In this document: positions 12,600-24,260 of the stretch, one piece after another
Position numbering within the stretch: the first letter of the stretch is position 1
Layout of the letters: each line of letters starts with the position of its first letter
NCBI GenBank assembly: GCA_024138025.1
Contig: JAMXBD010003416.1
Span: 1-64,000, forward strand
Source: Combretum micranthum
Taxonomy: Eukaryota; Streptophyta; Magnoliopsida; Myrtales; Combretaceae
Direction of reading: 5' to 3'
Length of the DNA: 64,000 nt
Notes under the pieces: model-generated
What the model was told of the DNA's origin: nothing
Seen by the model: only the letters and a program-made list of their open reading frames with translations
Database searches by the model: none
Program-made: the position numbers and the translations under genes

Positions 12600-13930
12600 T
12601 ATGCCAGAGGTTCTACCCCAAGCTAATGAATGCACAGCACCACCCCCTCAAGGTTTAGAAGCTATCTTGTTATCCATACAACAGTAAAATACTCTGCTTT
12701 TTTAGGCTTTGCAAGGAGGGCAATAACCTCAAGTAGCATCTCAAGTTGCTTCAAGAGACGTCTTTGCTGAATCCCATGATGTACCCTTTGTAGTGCTGCA
12801 AAGAGCCAGAACCCTAATGCCATTGGCTGTTGTACAAGAAGAGGTAGATTAGCTTGTTAAGTCGACTGTTGAGAGCCCAACATTGCCTTCTATTAGACAT
12901 TATGTGTAATATCATCGGCCTCCTATCCAGCGACCTCAAAGGAATGTGCTTTCAGAGTTTATCAAGTGCAATAGATATTTCAAAGGGTTTCAAGAAAAGC
13001 CCAAAGAAGCAGAAGATTTGTTCTCAAGTAGAGAGATCTTTCAATGTGTTTCAAGTGCTTGATGCTCTTAAAGTGTCATACAAGACATATTTGCTAAGGT
13101 TAAGAGCCAAGATATGGTGGGACTCAAAGGAACGAGTTTTACCATAGCCAATCATGTGTGAAGACTTCAGGAGAGAGTTCCTAAGGGAGCACTTCGCGAG
13201 TAGCTTAAGAGCAAAGTATGGCACATATTTGATGAACTTAGCTTAAGGGAATAAAAGTATTGATGAGTATGAGCATGAGTTTAACAGTTTGCTGTAGTTT
13301 GCTCTGAGTGCTTATAGAGATAGTGATGAGCTGAAGAGACAGACGTTCATGGCTGGTTTGGAGCCTCATTATTAAGAAGGCTTATTGAGTTTGAGATCAA
13401 GGATTTCTCTGCTTTGGTGGAAAAAGCATGAGTTATAGAACATGTTGGAAGGTATGAGGCAAAAAGGTACAGAAAGAGAGGCCAAACCTTTTGAAAGAGG
13501 CCACATGATAATTTTGGGGCAAATTTAGCCCCTAAAAGGAATAAGTTCTTCAAGACACCTGGGATATCTAAAAGAGGAGTCTTATAAAAGTGTTCTTGTT
13601 TGTTGGAAGTGTAAGCATCCCATTATCTAAGGGATTTCCCCTATCTCAAGAATCGATGTTTCATTTGTGAAGAAGGTGGACACATTGTTAGTGGTTGCCT
13701 AAAGAGGGTAGGAGCTACTTGTTTTGTTTGTAACCAATAGGGACCCATATCGACTACTTGTCCGTAAAGGACTTAACCGGGAGGAGCTTCACATTCTAAG
13801 GGACTGGAACTGGTGGAGTTAAGAACAAGAAAGAAGGAAGCAATCAAGGAAGCAAATCTGCAGGTGCTGCTCGAATGTTTGCTATGCACGAAGCTTCCAT
13901 AACAGAAGGATCGGAAGGGGAATAAAATGA
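12600..13930 (+). pseudogene. Gag remnant with CCHC knuckle
   Basis: Gag-domain sequence is scattered over several frames, for example a block from 12854 to 13147 and further pieces to 13560. At about 13657-13698 the sequence encodes CFICEEGGHIVSGC, a complete CX2CX4HX4C zinc knuckle. A second knuckle-like stretch (CFVCNQ) follows at about 13720 and meets a stop. At least eight stops in the best frame rule out a functional nucleocapsid. Confidence 0.75.
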
Positions 13931-14079
13931 AGATGAAGTGGAATATTCTAGTCTCATAGTAGGTATGTGCTTAACCATATCTTTTGATGTTTAAGATGTA
14001 AGTGCATGCTAAATAGTTAGAATAAAAGCTTTCTAAATCAAGCTAGTAACAAGGAAACCTATGGTAACTCAGAACAATA

Positions 14080-14340
14080 CAAGTGAAAGATGCCTTTGCG
14101 TATGTACTCTTTGATACTGATGTTACACATTCTTTTGTTAACTTAGGTTTAGTGAAAAGAACTGGCTTATGAGTTGAAGTGATGGAGAAAGGTTTGGGAA
14201 TCTTGATTCCTACAGGAGGTATGGTTGATACTCGAAAGATGATAAGGGGATGTCCATTGTGGACAAATGATCAAGAGATAGCTGCTAACCTTATAGTGGT
14301 GGATATGCAGAAGTATGATGTCATTCTAGGAATGGCCTAG
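14080..14340 (+). pseudogene. Aspartic protease remnant, catalytic Gly lost
   Basis: The sequence at about 14105-14150 encodes LFDTDVTHSFVN. In plant gypsy proteases this segment reads D-(S/T)-G-A-T-H-S-F, so the Asp-Thr-Gly triad has become Asp-Thr-Asp. The downstream VVDMQKYDVILGMAW-like end is present at 14300-14338 but closes in a TAG where a Trp codon is expected. Confidence 0.75.
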
Positions 14341-15330
14341 ATGATAGCTGCTAAGGTTAAAGAGGATTGTCGACGTATGACAATTTTGTTTATAAATAAG
14401 AAAAAGAAAAGAGTGGAATTCACAGGGGAAGTGCTCAAAGGGAAACAAATGAAAATAAGACCTATTGAAGTGTTAGGAGAAACAATTGATGAGTTGGAAA
14501 AGAGTACGATGTATTCCTTAGATGAAGAGATGGAAAAAATTGATATTTAAAGTAATCGTATAGTGTATGATTTTTCTGATGTTTTTCCTGATGATCTACC
14601 AGGGTTGCCACCTCAAGAAGAAGTTGAGTTTGCCATAGACTTGATGCCGGGAGCATCACCAATATTAAAACCGCCTTATAGGATGGCACCTATGGAGCTA
14701 AAAGAGTTAAAAACACAACTGCAAGAGTTGTTAGACAAGGGATTTATTCGCCTCGACGCTTCGCCATGGGGAGCTCCTGCATTGTTTGTCAAAAGGATAG
14801 ATGGATCTATAAGGCTTTGTATAGATTGCAAAGAGTTAAACAAGATCACGGTTAAAAACAAGTATCTGCTTCCAAGGATAGATGATTTGTTTGATTGGTT
14901 GCATGGTGTAAAGTTGTTTCCTTATGTTAATTTAAGGTTTGGATACCATCAAATTTGGATTAAGGCTCATGACATACCTAAGATAGCTTTTCGGATACGG
15001 TATGGTCATTATGAGTTTTTGATTTTGTCTTTTGGATTGGTTAATGCACCAGCGATCTTCATGGATTTGATGAACATAAATTTTTTTATCATTGTTGGAT
15101 GTGTGTGTGATTGTTTTCATTGATGATATCTTAGTGTTCTCTGCTCTTCGAATGAGTCACATGATGAGCATCTACGCGTAGTGTTATAGCTTTTGAGAGG
15201 AAATAAGTTATATGCTAAGCTATCAAAATGTGATTTTTGGTTAAGACAAATATCTTTTCTTGGACATGTCATATCTGTAGAAGAAATTTCCATAGACCTG
15301 AGAAAGTTAAAGCTGTTATCGAATGTAAAA
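14341..15330 (+). pseudogene. Reverse transcriptase of the chromovirus, frameshifted before the FIDDI box
   Basis: The open block from 14563 to 15123 encodes [35 protein letters not shown] and [17 protein letters not shown], the linker, fingers and palm of a Ty3/gypsy RT. The catalytic [10 protein letters not shown] box follows at about 15110-15145 but in another frame. The block from 14341 to 14547 is the protease-RT spacer. Catalytic aspartates persist in the DNA, but no single frame joins them. Confidence 0.9.
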
Positions 15331-15900
15331 GGCCTGGAACAATATCTAAAGTGAGAAGTTTCTTGAGTTTGGTAGGGTATACAGAAAGTTTGTTCAAGAC
15401 TTCTCCAAGATAGCCTTACATTTGACTTGGTCAACCGAGAAAAGTGAAAAGTTTGAATGGAATGAGAAGTGGGAACAGAGTTTTCAAGAGTTAAAGAAAA
15501 GGTTGGTATCGACACCAATATTGGTTCTACCTAATAAAGAGGATTCTTTTACCATCTATAATGATGCATCGAAGTGTGGTTTAGGATGCGTGTGATGTAA
15601 AATGGAAAAATGATTGCATATGCATCAAGCAAATTAAGGCCACATGAGAAGAATTATCCAATGCATGATTCAGAGTAAGTAGCTATCGGTGAAGATATGG
15701 AGGCATCATCTACATGGACAGAAGTGTGATATCTACAAAGATCATAAGATTTTGAAGTATTTTTTCACTCAGAAGGAGTTGGACAGGAGGTAACATAGAT
15801 GGATAGAGTTGATCAAGGATTATGATTTAAGCATCAGTTATCACCTAGGAAAAGTCAATGTAGTTGCAGATGATTTCAGCCACAAGAATTATGGAGAAGT
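15331..15900 (+). pseudogene. RNase H remnant of the chromovirus
   Basis: The region encodes FTIYNDASKCGLGCV (first catalytic Asp, about 15548-15592) and YFFTQKELD, then the 15809 block starts with LIKDYDLSISYHLGKVNVVA, the end of the gypsy RNase H with its connection to integrase. Stops are at TGA about 15594 and elsewhere. Confidence 0.82.
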
Positions 15901-16900
15901 ATCCTCGATGCTAACGAGACAAAAAGATCTTATGAGAGAATTTGAAAGGATGAACTTAGAGTTTTCCTTACAAGATCCAAAAGTTGGGATTGCAAATCTA
16001 GTTTTAGGACCAACCTTGTTGCAAAGGATTAAGGAAAACAAAGACAAGATTCAGAATGTCAAAAGATCATTCAAGGTCTTGCACAAGGAAAGTTTAAAGG
16101 ATTACATGGGATAAAAAAGATTCCTAAGAATAAATAAAAGGTTATGTGTGCCAAATAATACAACTTTAAGGAAAGAGCCTATGCATGAGGCAATTGCTAA
16201 GGGTATACAGTTCATTCAGGTGAGACTAAGACCTATCAAGAGCTTTTTTTTTTAGCTTAACCTATCAAGCTTAAAAGTGTGTATTGGTGGAATAGAATGA
16301 AAATACATAGCAATTTTTGTTACTCAATGTGAAATCTTTTGAACAATAAATGCTGAACATCAAAGACTAAGTGGCTTGTTACAACCTTTACCAATCTCTG
16401 AATGGAAGTGGGATCGGATATCAATGGGCTTTGTAAGTTCTTTACTAGGGATGAGTGCTGGTTGTGATGGAATATGGGTAATTATGGATCGGCTTACCAG
16501 GTCTACTTTTTTTCTTTTCATCAATATACATATTCTTTGGAAAATTTGGTTAGAATATGCATAAAAGATATTGTAAGATTGCATGGTGTGCTAGCAGGGA
16601 TTGTTTCGATTGAGATTGAAGGTTTGTTTCAAGGTTTTGGAAAAGTTTGCAAAGAGCCATGGGGAGTCAGTTTAAAGATTAATACTGCATATCATCCTGA
16701 CAAACAGAAAGAACGAGACAAACTTTGGAGGATATGCCAAGAAAATGTGTGCTAGAGTTTAAAGGAAGTTTTGATCGACATTTGCTATTAATAGAGTTTG
16801 CATATAACAATAGCTACCATTTTAGTATTGATCTTCCACCATATGAGGCTTTGTATGGACGAAAGTGCAGGACACCTCTATTTTGGGATAATAGCTAGTG
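15901..16900 (+). pseudogene. Integrase remnant with two lost catalytic acids
   Basis: At 16390-16510 the sequence encodes EWKWDRISMGFVSSL and GIWVIMDRLTRSTFF. The family motif is TMDFV, so the first catalytic Asp is Gly here. The block at 16560-16755 encodes VSIEIEGLFQGFGKV where the family has VSDRDPRF, so the second Asp is also lost. The Glu in QKERDKL (family QSER) remains. Stops split the rest, including YNNSYHFSI-type core sequence at about 16800. Confidence 0.85.
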
Positions 16901-17199
16901 CAAGAGACAGTGGATAAAGTAGTAGTCATTAAGCAAAGGATAAAAGAGGCACAAGATTGACAAAAGTTGGGCTAACATGAAGCAAAGGGAGCTTGAGTTT
17001 GATGGAATGGATTTCTCAAAAGGGGTCTTATCATCATACTTTCTTTCTCGGTATCTTTGATTAATTAGTGACTTAGTCTTATGAACTAATGAAATATTTA
17101 TAGTTTGATACATAATAAATTGCTCGTCATTTTTTATCGACACAAGAGATCATGTGTACCATAAGGTCAGGCCAATCAATAGTTTGCATAAAGGATGTT

Positions 17200-17545
17200 A
17201 ACAAGGGAAGCTAAGCCCAAGATACATTAGACCTTTTAAGATTTTAGAAAGAGTTGAAAGTCTGGCATATCGATTGGCTCTTCCATCCAATCTTGCAAAC
17301 ATGCACGATGTCTTCCATGTATCAGTTTTGTGGAAATATATGCCCAAACCTGAGAAGATGGTTAAGTTGGAGCCTATCCCACTTAAGGAAAGTTTGACAT
17401 ATGAAAAGCATCTAGTGTGGATTTTGGATTCTAAAGTGCAGACCTTATGGAACAAAGAGATCATATATGTTAAAGTATTGTGGATCCACAACTGAGAAGA
17501 TTACTTGGGAATTTGAAGAGGACATTAGAAAAGCTTTTCCATAGC
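17200..17545 (+). pseudogene. Integrase C-terminus with chromodomain
   Basis: The block encodes LANMHDVFHVSVLWKYMP followed by a chromodomain-like segment: VWILDSKVQTLWNKEI, IYVKVLW, then ITWEFEEDIRKAFP at 17493-17540 after a TGA. The chromodomain directs integration to marked heterochromatin in chromoviruses (family knowledge). Its presence with the long LTRs defines the element's clade. Confidence 0.87.
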
Positions 17546-17590
17546 TGTTTGTTGAGTCAGGTATATCTTAAGCTTTGAGGACAAAGCTTG

Positions 17591-17607
17591 TTTTAAGGAA
17601 GGTAGGA
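17591..17607 (+). other. Polypurine tract of the chromovirus
   Basis: TTTTAAGGAAGGTAGGA sits directly ahead of the 3' LTR start TGTAATCC, the position of the plus-strand primer. Confidence 0.8.
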
Positions 17608-20377
17608 TGTAATCCCCAGGTTTTGGCCATATAATGAGTTAAAAGATTGAAAAAGAGTTAAAATCTAAATCTAATTTTGTATCTTGAAAAAAAAATAAAC
17701 GTTTTGGCAATATATTAATTAATATTTTCTAGTCATATAATGTGTTGTTTTGCATACATTATAAAAGTTGTGATTTTTCATATTTTATAATTAAACCTTT
17801 TCAAAAAGTACCAGAAATTTATTGGAAGCTATCACAATGAGTTTTAAAGCATGAACATGCTATCATTTCTCTTAAATAAAGTTTCATTAAATGCTAATAT
17901 GACAATTCCCAATTAAACCATATTTATTTTCTTTTATGAAAAAGAAAAATAATCAAAGATTTAAAAGTTTATATAAAACTAGGCATTGTTCTTGTTTTCA
18001 GAAAACCATTAAGATATTTTCAAAGTTTGCTTTTCTAAAATAATCTCTCTGTCCCTCACATCATCTTTCTTCCAAACCTTCACATTTTAGTTTAAAAACC
18101 CCCAAGATCGTGTTTGCAAGTTTTACCCCTAATGTTTTGGAAAGAAGAAAGCGAAGTAATCTCAAAAAGTATAACAGGTATCTTCATTTGTCTTGCTTTC
18201 AACGATTTCAGAAAGTATCTTTGTTAAATACACCAATACTATTATATGAGCACATTTTACCACTCATGTGTGAAATATCATTTTTAAAAGATATCATGTT
18301 TTAGAAAACTAAAAAACGAACTTGGTTTGCTGAGAAATGTTAAAAATAAATAAAAGCTTATTTTGCGAATATGTTTAGGCTTAACATGAATTTTTTTTTT
18401 TCTGTTTATCAACAAAAGCTATTTTACCTCATCTAAACAAATAATAATAGAATAGGCAACATAATAGTAGATCTAACATCTAAGCTCTTATGTTGGATCT
18501 AAGTTAGGGTTTAGAAGATAGAGTTCCTACTAGATTAGTATGTTGTTGTGTTTTAGGTTGTTTTTATGCATGTTTTGATGCTAAGATCTATTCTAGAGAA
18601 TTATTAGTGTTTTAGAGTAAGTTTAGATGTTGTTCTATTTGTTCTTTATGATCCCGGCCTAGTTTTGCCCTGGAGGTGGATTAATGGGAAGCCTTATGTA
18701 AGTTTCGAGGGGTAAGTTTGTACACAGTATCTACTGCGAACTAAAAGTCAAGCCCTCGACAATGCCAGCAACAGACACTAAAGCTTGTTGTGGCTAAAAA
18801 TAAGTTTAACTATTGGAGAACAGTACCCATCGCGGCCTAAAGTCAAGGTCCTGACTTACCCCACGACAATGCTCTGAATGATTTAACAGCATGTGACCCT
18901 TTATTTTTCAAGCACGACATAGTTTTCTTGAATCAGTATGCCCTACGACCCTTCCTAAGCTGCCCTTGACTCCCTATTTGCTTAGGCTCGAGCTTAGCTT
19001 TGTGTAGTAATGTGATCCTCGACCTAACCTAGGTAGTCAGTGATAGAGAAGAACATAAGTTAAGAAGTTTTAGAATATATGTTGCTTAAGCTCTTATAAG
19101 AGTTCTAACTTTTCTGTTATGTTTTAGTGATGTATGTTTGATGTTCTATAGGAGCTTTCAATCAAGACTCTGAGTTTCTCGAAGATTACTACAATCTCTA
19201 AGCAAAATGCACATGTGAGTGACTTGAATGTTATCACAATGTTGTGCTTGTAATGTAGTTGCACTTGTTTCTATGTAAACTCAACTGATTATGTATGGGG
19301 ACGAAGATAATGTATGTTGTATAATGCTTGAATGTGAGACAATCATTGATAACAGAAGTGATAACAAACTTCTTGACGTCGAGGTGCAATGAGTATTGAT
19401 GATTGTTTGAACATTGTATGGCTGCCAATAACATGATCTAAGTCTTATTTGACCCTCAATTTAAAATAGACATGTATTGCATGATATAATGTTGCATTAG
19501 TATGGTACCCATGTCATGTATTGACATTCCAATCCTATGGTAATGCCTAGTCACGCAGGGAGAGTCTGGGTAAGGTTATTATAGAGATTGCTGGCCTTAA
19601 GGGAACTAAGTTGACTCAAGGGACATTGCCTGAGTTGGGGAGGCTTTAAGGGTCAATACTTTAAGGGGTTTCTAATGATTCTAAGGTGAAGCTGAGATTA
19701 TATTGACTATGTATATAAGTAAGTTTTGGAAAAGCTTCTCCTTCCTTAGTTCTCTATCTCTCCTAGAGATGGACCACTTAAGATTGGTCCTTCAACTCCC
19801 AAGGAAGGGCGTGAATCCCCATTGGTTTGGATTTTGGTCATCTGAAATGTGTATTACATATGTTTGTGTGTGGCATTGCATATGATTATAATTAAAACTT
19901 GTTTGGTATCTGCTTGAAGTGTGGTTTGATCATTCTATCTCACTGAGCTGTAGTGTACTCACACTTCTACAAAATTTATATGCTTTCAAGATTTCTTGAG
20001 TGGATCTAAGCTTGAAATGAGCGAATGTAGTAGATATCAAGGGGAAAATCCAAGGCTCGAGTGAGAGTGGAGATAGTTTATTTTGTATAGAACAGCTTAA
20101 GTTTGTTTCTTTTAAGTTGTAACGTTTCATTAGGAGTTGATCCTAAGTTGTTGTAAGAAAATTTTTATTGTAAAGATCTTATATGTTTGCAAAATTTCTT
20201 ATCTCAAAAACCTCATGATCCTATTTTGTAAGTCCATGGCACAGAGTGTCCTAACAGTTTCATGCCTAGATGTTTGTTTTATTGAAAAGCCTTGCTTAGT
20301 TTATTTATCTACTGTGATTTGCTAAATTGTTTTAAGGAGGCATTAATGTTACCAGGATGCCCCGTGGAGGTGTAATA
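17608..20377 (+). repeat. 3' LTR of the chromovirus (2770 bp)
   Basis: Aligns end to end with the 5' LTR, including the shared segment GTTTTGGCCATA near the start and ACCAGGATGCCC near the end. Many substitutions and small indels separate the two copies, so the insertion is old. Confidence 0.9.
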
Positions 20378-21069
20378 TTATCCACATGCAACCATAGAAA
20401 ATGGTGAGTTGTATATTAGGGGGTTGTCCAGCATAATCACTATGATACTTCAATTGGCAGCGGACTTGAGAGAAATTTAAATTATATTCCGTTCAAATAG
20501 TATGTGATTATTCTCCTTTGGCTTTGGTGTGAGGTCTATTTATAGATGATGGCCATAATAGAATGGAGGGCCCACATAATCTTTACATTCCATGTAACGT
20601 ATCCTTAAATCTATTATCTAACCCTGACCCAAAGTGGAGAATGATGTCGAGCATGGAGGGTAAGCAAACTGATGTTCATTCTCCCAAGGAGATGAGAGTG
20701 TAGAACAGGTTGCTGCGAGCCTCTTAGTGCATAGTTATACCTATGGTCACGCTGGACCTTGGTCTTTGTGGGGATCAAGGTCCTCATAAGGCCTGAGAAC
20801 TAGGCTAGGGTCCTCACATGGTTGAGGCCCTTGTAGAGATCCTGAGATCGAGGTTGATGTTAGGATCCTTCATGGGTCAAGGGCTTGTTAAGGTCGTTAA
20901 GTCAAAGTACTAGAGGGATCGTAGGCCTACTAATGTATTGGGTTCATGTTGGGCCTAATAGACTATGACCAAATATTTCATAGCAACGGTTATAATTAAT
21001 AGATTAAAGCAAACATTATATATATATATATATATTCTCAATAATAAAACTTTATTGTTTATTTTGCTC
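20378..21069. other. Intergenic stretch, possible LTR fragment
   Basis: No coding frame. GC content is locally higher at 20640-20960 and a TATTTATAG-type box occurs near 20530. This resembles LTR sequence, but there is no partner copy in the window to confirm it. Confidence 0.3.
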
Positions 21070-21645
21070 AATAAATAAGGCTGTAATAGAATTGTTATTC
21101 ATAAATATTGGAATAGAGTTATAATAGGATTTTTATTTGTTAAGTTTTTACTTAAATGAGGATATTTTGGAATAAAAGAAATTATTTCAACATTGAATTA
21201 CTTTTTAGATTTAAGTAATGAATGACTATTCAAATTTTTTGTAATAGAATTTCACTACAGTCAACTAAACAACATAATAGCTCTTCATAAAATAAAACTA
21301 TAATAAAATTGTAATTTTAGTAAAGTAAACTGTAATTTGTAATTCCATTACAGCCTTATTCCTTACGAATAGCTATTACGCCGTTTAGTTCATTGAATAG
21401 CGATTCCACGATAAATTCCTGTTACATAAAACATTGAACAGCCATTCTTTATTCAAACCTATGAATATCAATTCAATGTTGGAACAGTCTTTTTTTTTTT
21501 TTTTAAATATCATCATTTAAATAAAAAATTAATAAAGAAAAATCCTATTACAGCTCTATTCAATTTCTTCGTAATAGAAATTATATTATAGCCTTATTCA
21601 TTCAGCGAAGTAAACGAGCCAAATGAAGTAAACGCCATAATATAT
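21070..21645. repeat. AT-rich inverted-repeat cluster, MITE-like
   Basis: The 14-mer AATAAGGCTGTAAT at 21074-21087 recurs exactly inverted as ATTACAGCCTTATT at 21347-21360, and a third, diverged copy (TTATAGCCTTATT) lies at about 21587-21598. CGTTTAGTTC/GAAGTAAACG-type inverted segments lie beside them. The arrangement is that of one or two decayed miniature inverted-repeat elements. I could not define the ends. Confidence 0.5.
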
Positions 21646-22875
21646 CATTTCTTCTATATTAATAGAACTATTATTCTCAATATATAATTTTTTTAATACT
21701 TGTCTATTCTTTAAATTCAAGTAAACAAGGTGTAAGTCTTTGTTAAAAAAAATATGAATAAATAAATACATAAGTCAAAGCTAATATTACATCTTTAATT
21801 AAAAAGGCTACCGACTAACTCAAATGGCTATCTAGAATTGTATTGTCAGTATCAATAACAACATTATAACTTATGAGAAAGCTTGTCCTTTTTCGAGATA
21901 AATTATAATGGCATGTCAACTATCATATGGTTATGCCCGATCTTTAAGATAAAAGCAAAGCATACTTGTTCGTTTCTGAGACGATGATTTTGATTTTCAG
22001 GTTCAAAGCACCAAGGGCCTTTTCCATCTTTCTGTCAAACTCACTTTTTTACATCACATGAATGATAACCCCTGCGTAAGCACTAATCAGGGTTCCCCCC
22101 CGGCAATCCTCACCATGCTTTGCTTTTTTGAAAATTTACGAAGATTTACATATCCCAGATTGGAACAAACAGGATTAGTACACATATTGTTTAAAGTCTA
22201 AAGGCAAATGATTACTATAAGAACTACTTTCTATGAAGGGAAGATAATGATCATAATAGTGATATATCATTAATTTCATCTCTGTTTTCCAACATTAATT
22301 CAACACATGTCTTTCCAATGAATAAAGTTTTTTTGTCTTTCAAAGTATAATATGATATATGTATTGCTTTGTTTGTTTTTGTTTTATCTTTTGAGCTCTA
22401 GAAACTTTTTTTTACCAATTTTTATTTGTGGCTTTTAACTTTTTAATAAAATCCAAACAAATCCTTTTATTTGCATTGTAATAACAATTCCCTTTTAAAA
22501 AAAGTGACATTTGTCACTAGTGATATAATAAATCTTTAACAAATATATATATATATATATATCAATAATAATTATAATTTGATATGAGATATATAATAAA
22601 AATTCCAACTACATCTACCTAAATTTTGACAAACTATATGAATCATCTCGGTTTTTCTTCTTTCAATTTCTATTAATTTACAAATTAATTGTTGAGATTA
22701 CCTAATTTCAAATTGTCTATAATATCATTGTGATTTTATATGTGTGTGTAATTCAACTTATAATTATATATTTGAAATCATTTTAAGGAGATAAATTGGC
22801 AGCAATTGAGAAGAAGCAAATAGAGAATATCTATTTCCTTTGATGTATAGTACTTTGCTCTTACATACATATATA
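21646..22875. other. Intergenic, no supported feature
   Basis: AT-rich DNA with a short (TA)n run at about 22541-22562. No gene, LTR or convincing inverted repeat was seen. Confidence 0.5.
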
Positions 22876-23036
22876 ATATATATATATATATATACATTGT
22901 CACATAATGGGTGAGGGGAGATTGGGGTTATATATATAGAAGTATATATAGATCATATAATGGGTAAGGGGAAGTTCGAACCCAGTACCTCTCATTTGAG
23001 AGACCAAGGGTGATGCTATTAGGCTACAAGGCTATT
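22876..23036 (-). mobile_element. tRNA-derived SINE
   Basis: The minus strand shows a pol III A-box-like TAGCCTAATAGCA (23026-23014) and a B-box GGGTTCGAACTTC (22983-22971) at tRNA-like spacing, within a tRNA-like head. It is followed by a body that includes a partial repeat of CCCATTATATGATC and a 3' (TA)n tail at about 22896-22876. Split-promoter head plus simple-repeat tail is the structure of plant SINEs. It is not a real tRNA: I cannot fold the stretch into a cloverleaf. Confidence 0.55.
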
Positions 23037-24072
23037 GACTTGCTTTTACATAGTTAAAAAGCCAAAATATGTTAAAGCTTGAAAATCTAACTTTATTTTA
23101 CATCCAATCTCAAGTTGGTAATATTTGATATCACATCAAAATTTGTCATATCTTTTAAATATTAGAGATGTTGGGTTTTACAATAATATTCATATTATGA
23201 TTCAAACATTAGTGAGACTACATGCTCAAATATTAGCACATATTTAAAAGTCTTCTTAACTTAAAAAATAATAAAAAATTTAAAATACGTAGAATCAACA
23301 TAATACCATGTAACCTATAAATTTTATAAATTTCAAATGGAACGCTGGATCCCGAACCTTAAAATTATGATGTAAGGTAGTGTGTCTACATCCACTAAAC
23401 CTAATAAGGCTGGCTTAGGTATATCTTGCTTGATATGAGGAAACGTACGATTACAAATGAGGTACATACCGATATTGAATGATAATGGGGACATATGTAT
23501 CGCTTTTGGACGTATGCTATATCTTTCTCCAAGTTGCTTCCTAATTACTTTTTCTTCCTTTGTTATTCATTACTATGTCCATATTTCTCGACCACTGATT
23601 GTGGTTGAATATAACTACCCAATTGCCATTATAGGCATGCAATCAAAGATATAGTCATAATAACTTCACGAATCCATCCATTAGTGCTAACTACCAGAAT
23701 AATTTAATGTGTTGAATAATAATTAAATCCCACGTTCTAGTTAAATGCTTTGACATCCTCACCTTTGTATCTAGAAAAAGGAATTTAGAAAAATTATTAA
23801 TGTCAGATGAAATTCTCCTAGAATCATAACCACAAAAAGCAGTTCTTTATCTCCAGTTACATGAACCAATGTGTCAATGCCATTTAAGTTTGAGAAAACA
23901 TAGCTTTGAAAGCCTTGACAAAATTTTTGGGGTTTATGCAAGTGTCTCAAAGACTTTTAACCATAGCAATCAAGTCTTAAAACTTTAATGCATACCACAA
24001 TTTTCACCCTAACAGATCATATGGTGTTTAGTCAACCTATGTAAATTATATTAGAAAATATTAAAATTTAAA
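23037..24072. other. Intergenic, no supported feature
   Basis: AT-rich, only chance frames up to about 65 codons. Nothing recognisable. Confidence 0.5.
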
Positions 24073-24260
24073 GATAAGTTCATTTAAGGTATCAACATTA
24101 TGCAAAGCTCATATAAGATATTAACATTTAGATAGTTTTCAGTTAGATTTTTTAAATTTTCGTCAATAGTCAATTATTAATATCTTATTTGACTCATTTT
24201 GTAAAATATTGATACATTTTTTTAACCACTTAGAACATTCATACCTTAAATGAATTTATC
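24073..24260. mobile_element. MITE-like element with terminal inverted repeats
   Basis: GATAAGTTCATTTAAGGTAT at the left is matched inverted by ATACCTTAAATGAATTTATC at the right (24241-24260), with one mismatch. The interior is AT-rich and non-coding. A related sequence is at about 49610-49870, which shares the internal TTTAACCACTTA motif. Confidence 0.55.

Larger units (their letters stand above)
9309..20377 (+). mobile_element. Complete Tekay/Del-type chromovirus (Ty3/gypsy), degenerate, 11.1 kb
   Basis: Two long LTRs (9309-12259 and 17608-20377) begin TGTAGTCC/TGTAATCC and end GTGTGATA/GTGTAATA. They flank a 5.3-kb interior with PBS, gag, protease, RT, RNase H, integrase and a C-terminal chromodomain in that order. 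A polypurine tract precedes the 3' LTR. The flanking pentamers TTATG (9304-9308) and TTATC (20378-20382) match at four of five bases, consistent with an old target-site duplication. Large LTRs plus a chromodomain point to the Tekay/Del clade (family knowledge). Many stops and frameshifts and three lost catalytic residues show that it is dead. Confidence 0.92.

Noticed and set aside
14563..15123. Endogenous pararetrovirus (caulimovirid) reverse transcriptase
   Set aside because: The RT lies between a gypsy-type protease and an integrase with chromodomain, and the whole is flanked by long LTRs with PBS and PPT. This is a Ty3/gypsy retrotransposon.
22971..23026. tRNA gene suggested by GGTTCGAA box
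   Set aside because: No acceptor stem or cloverleaf could be drawn, and the tail is a simple repeat. A SINE fits better.
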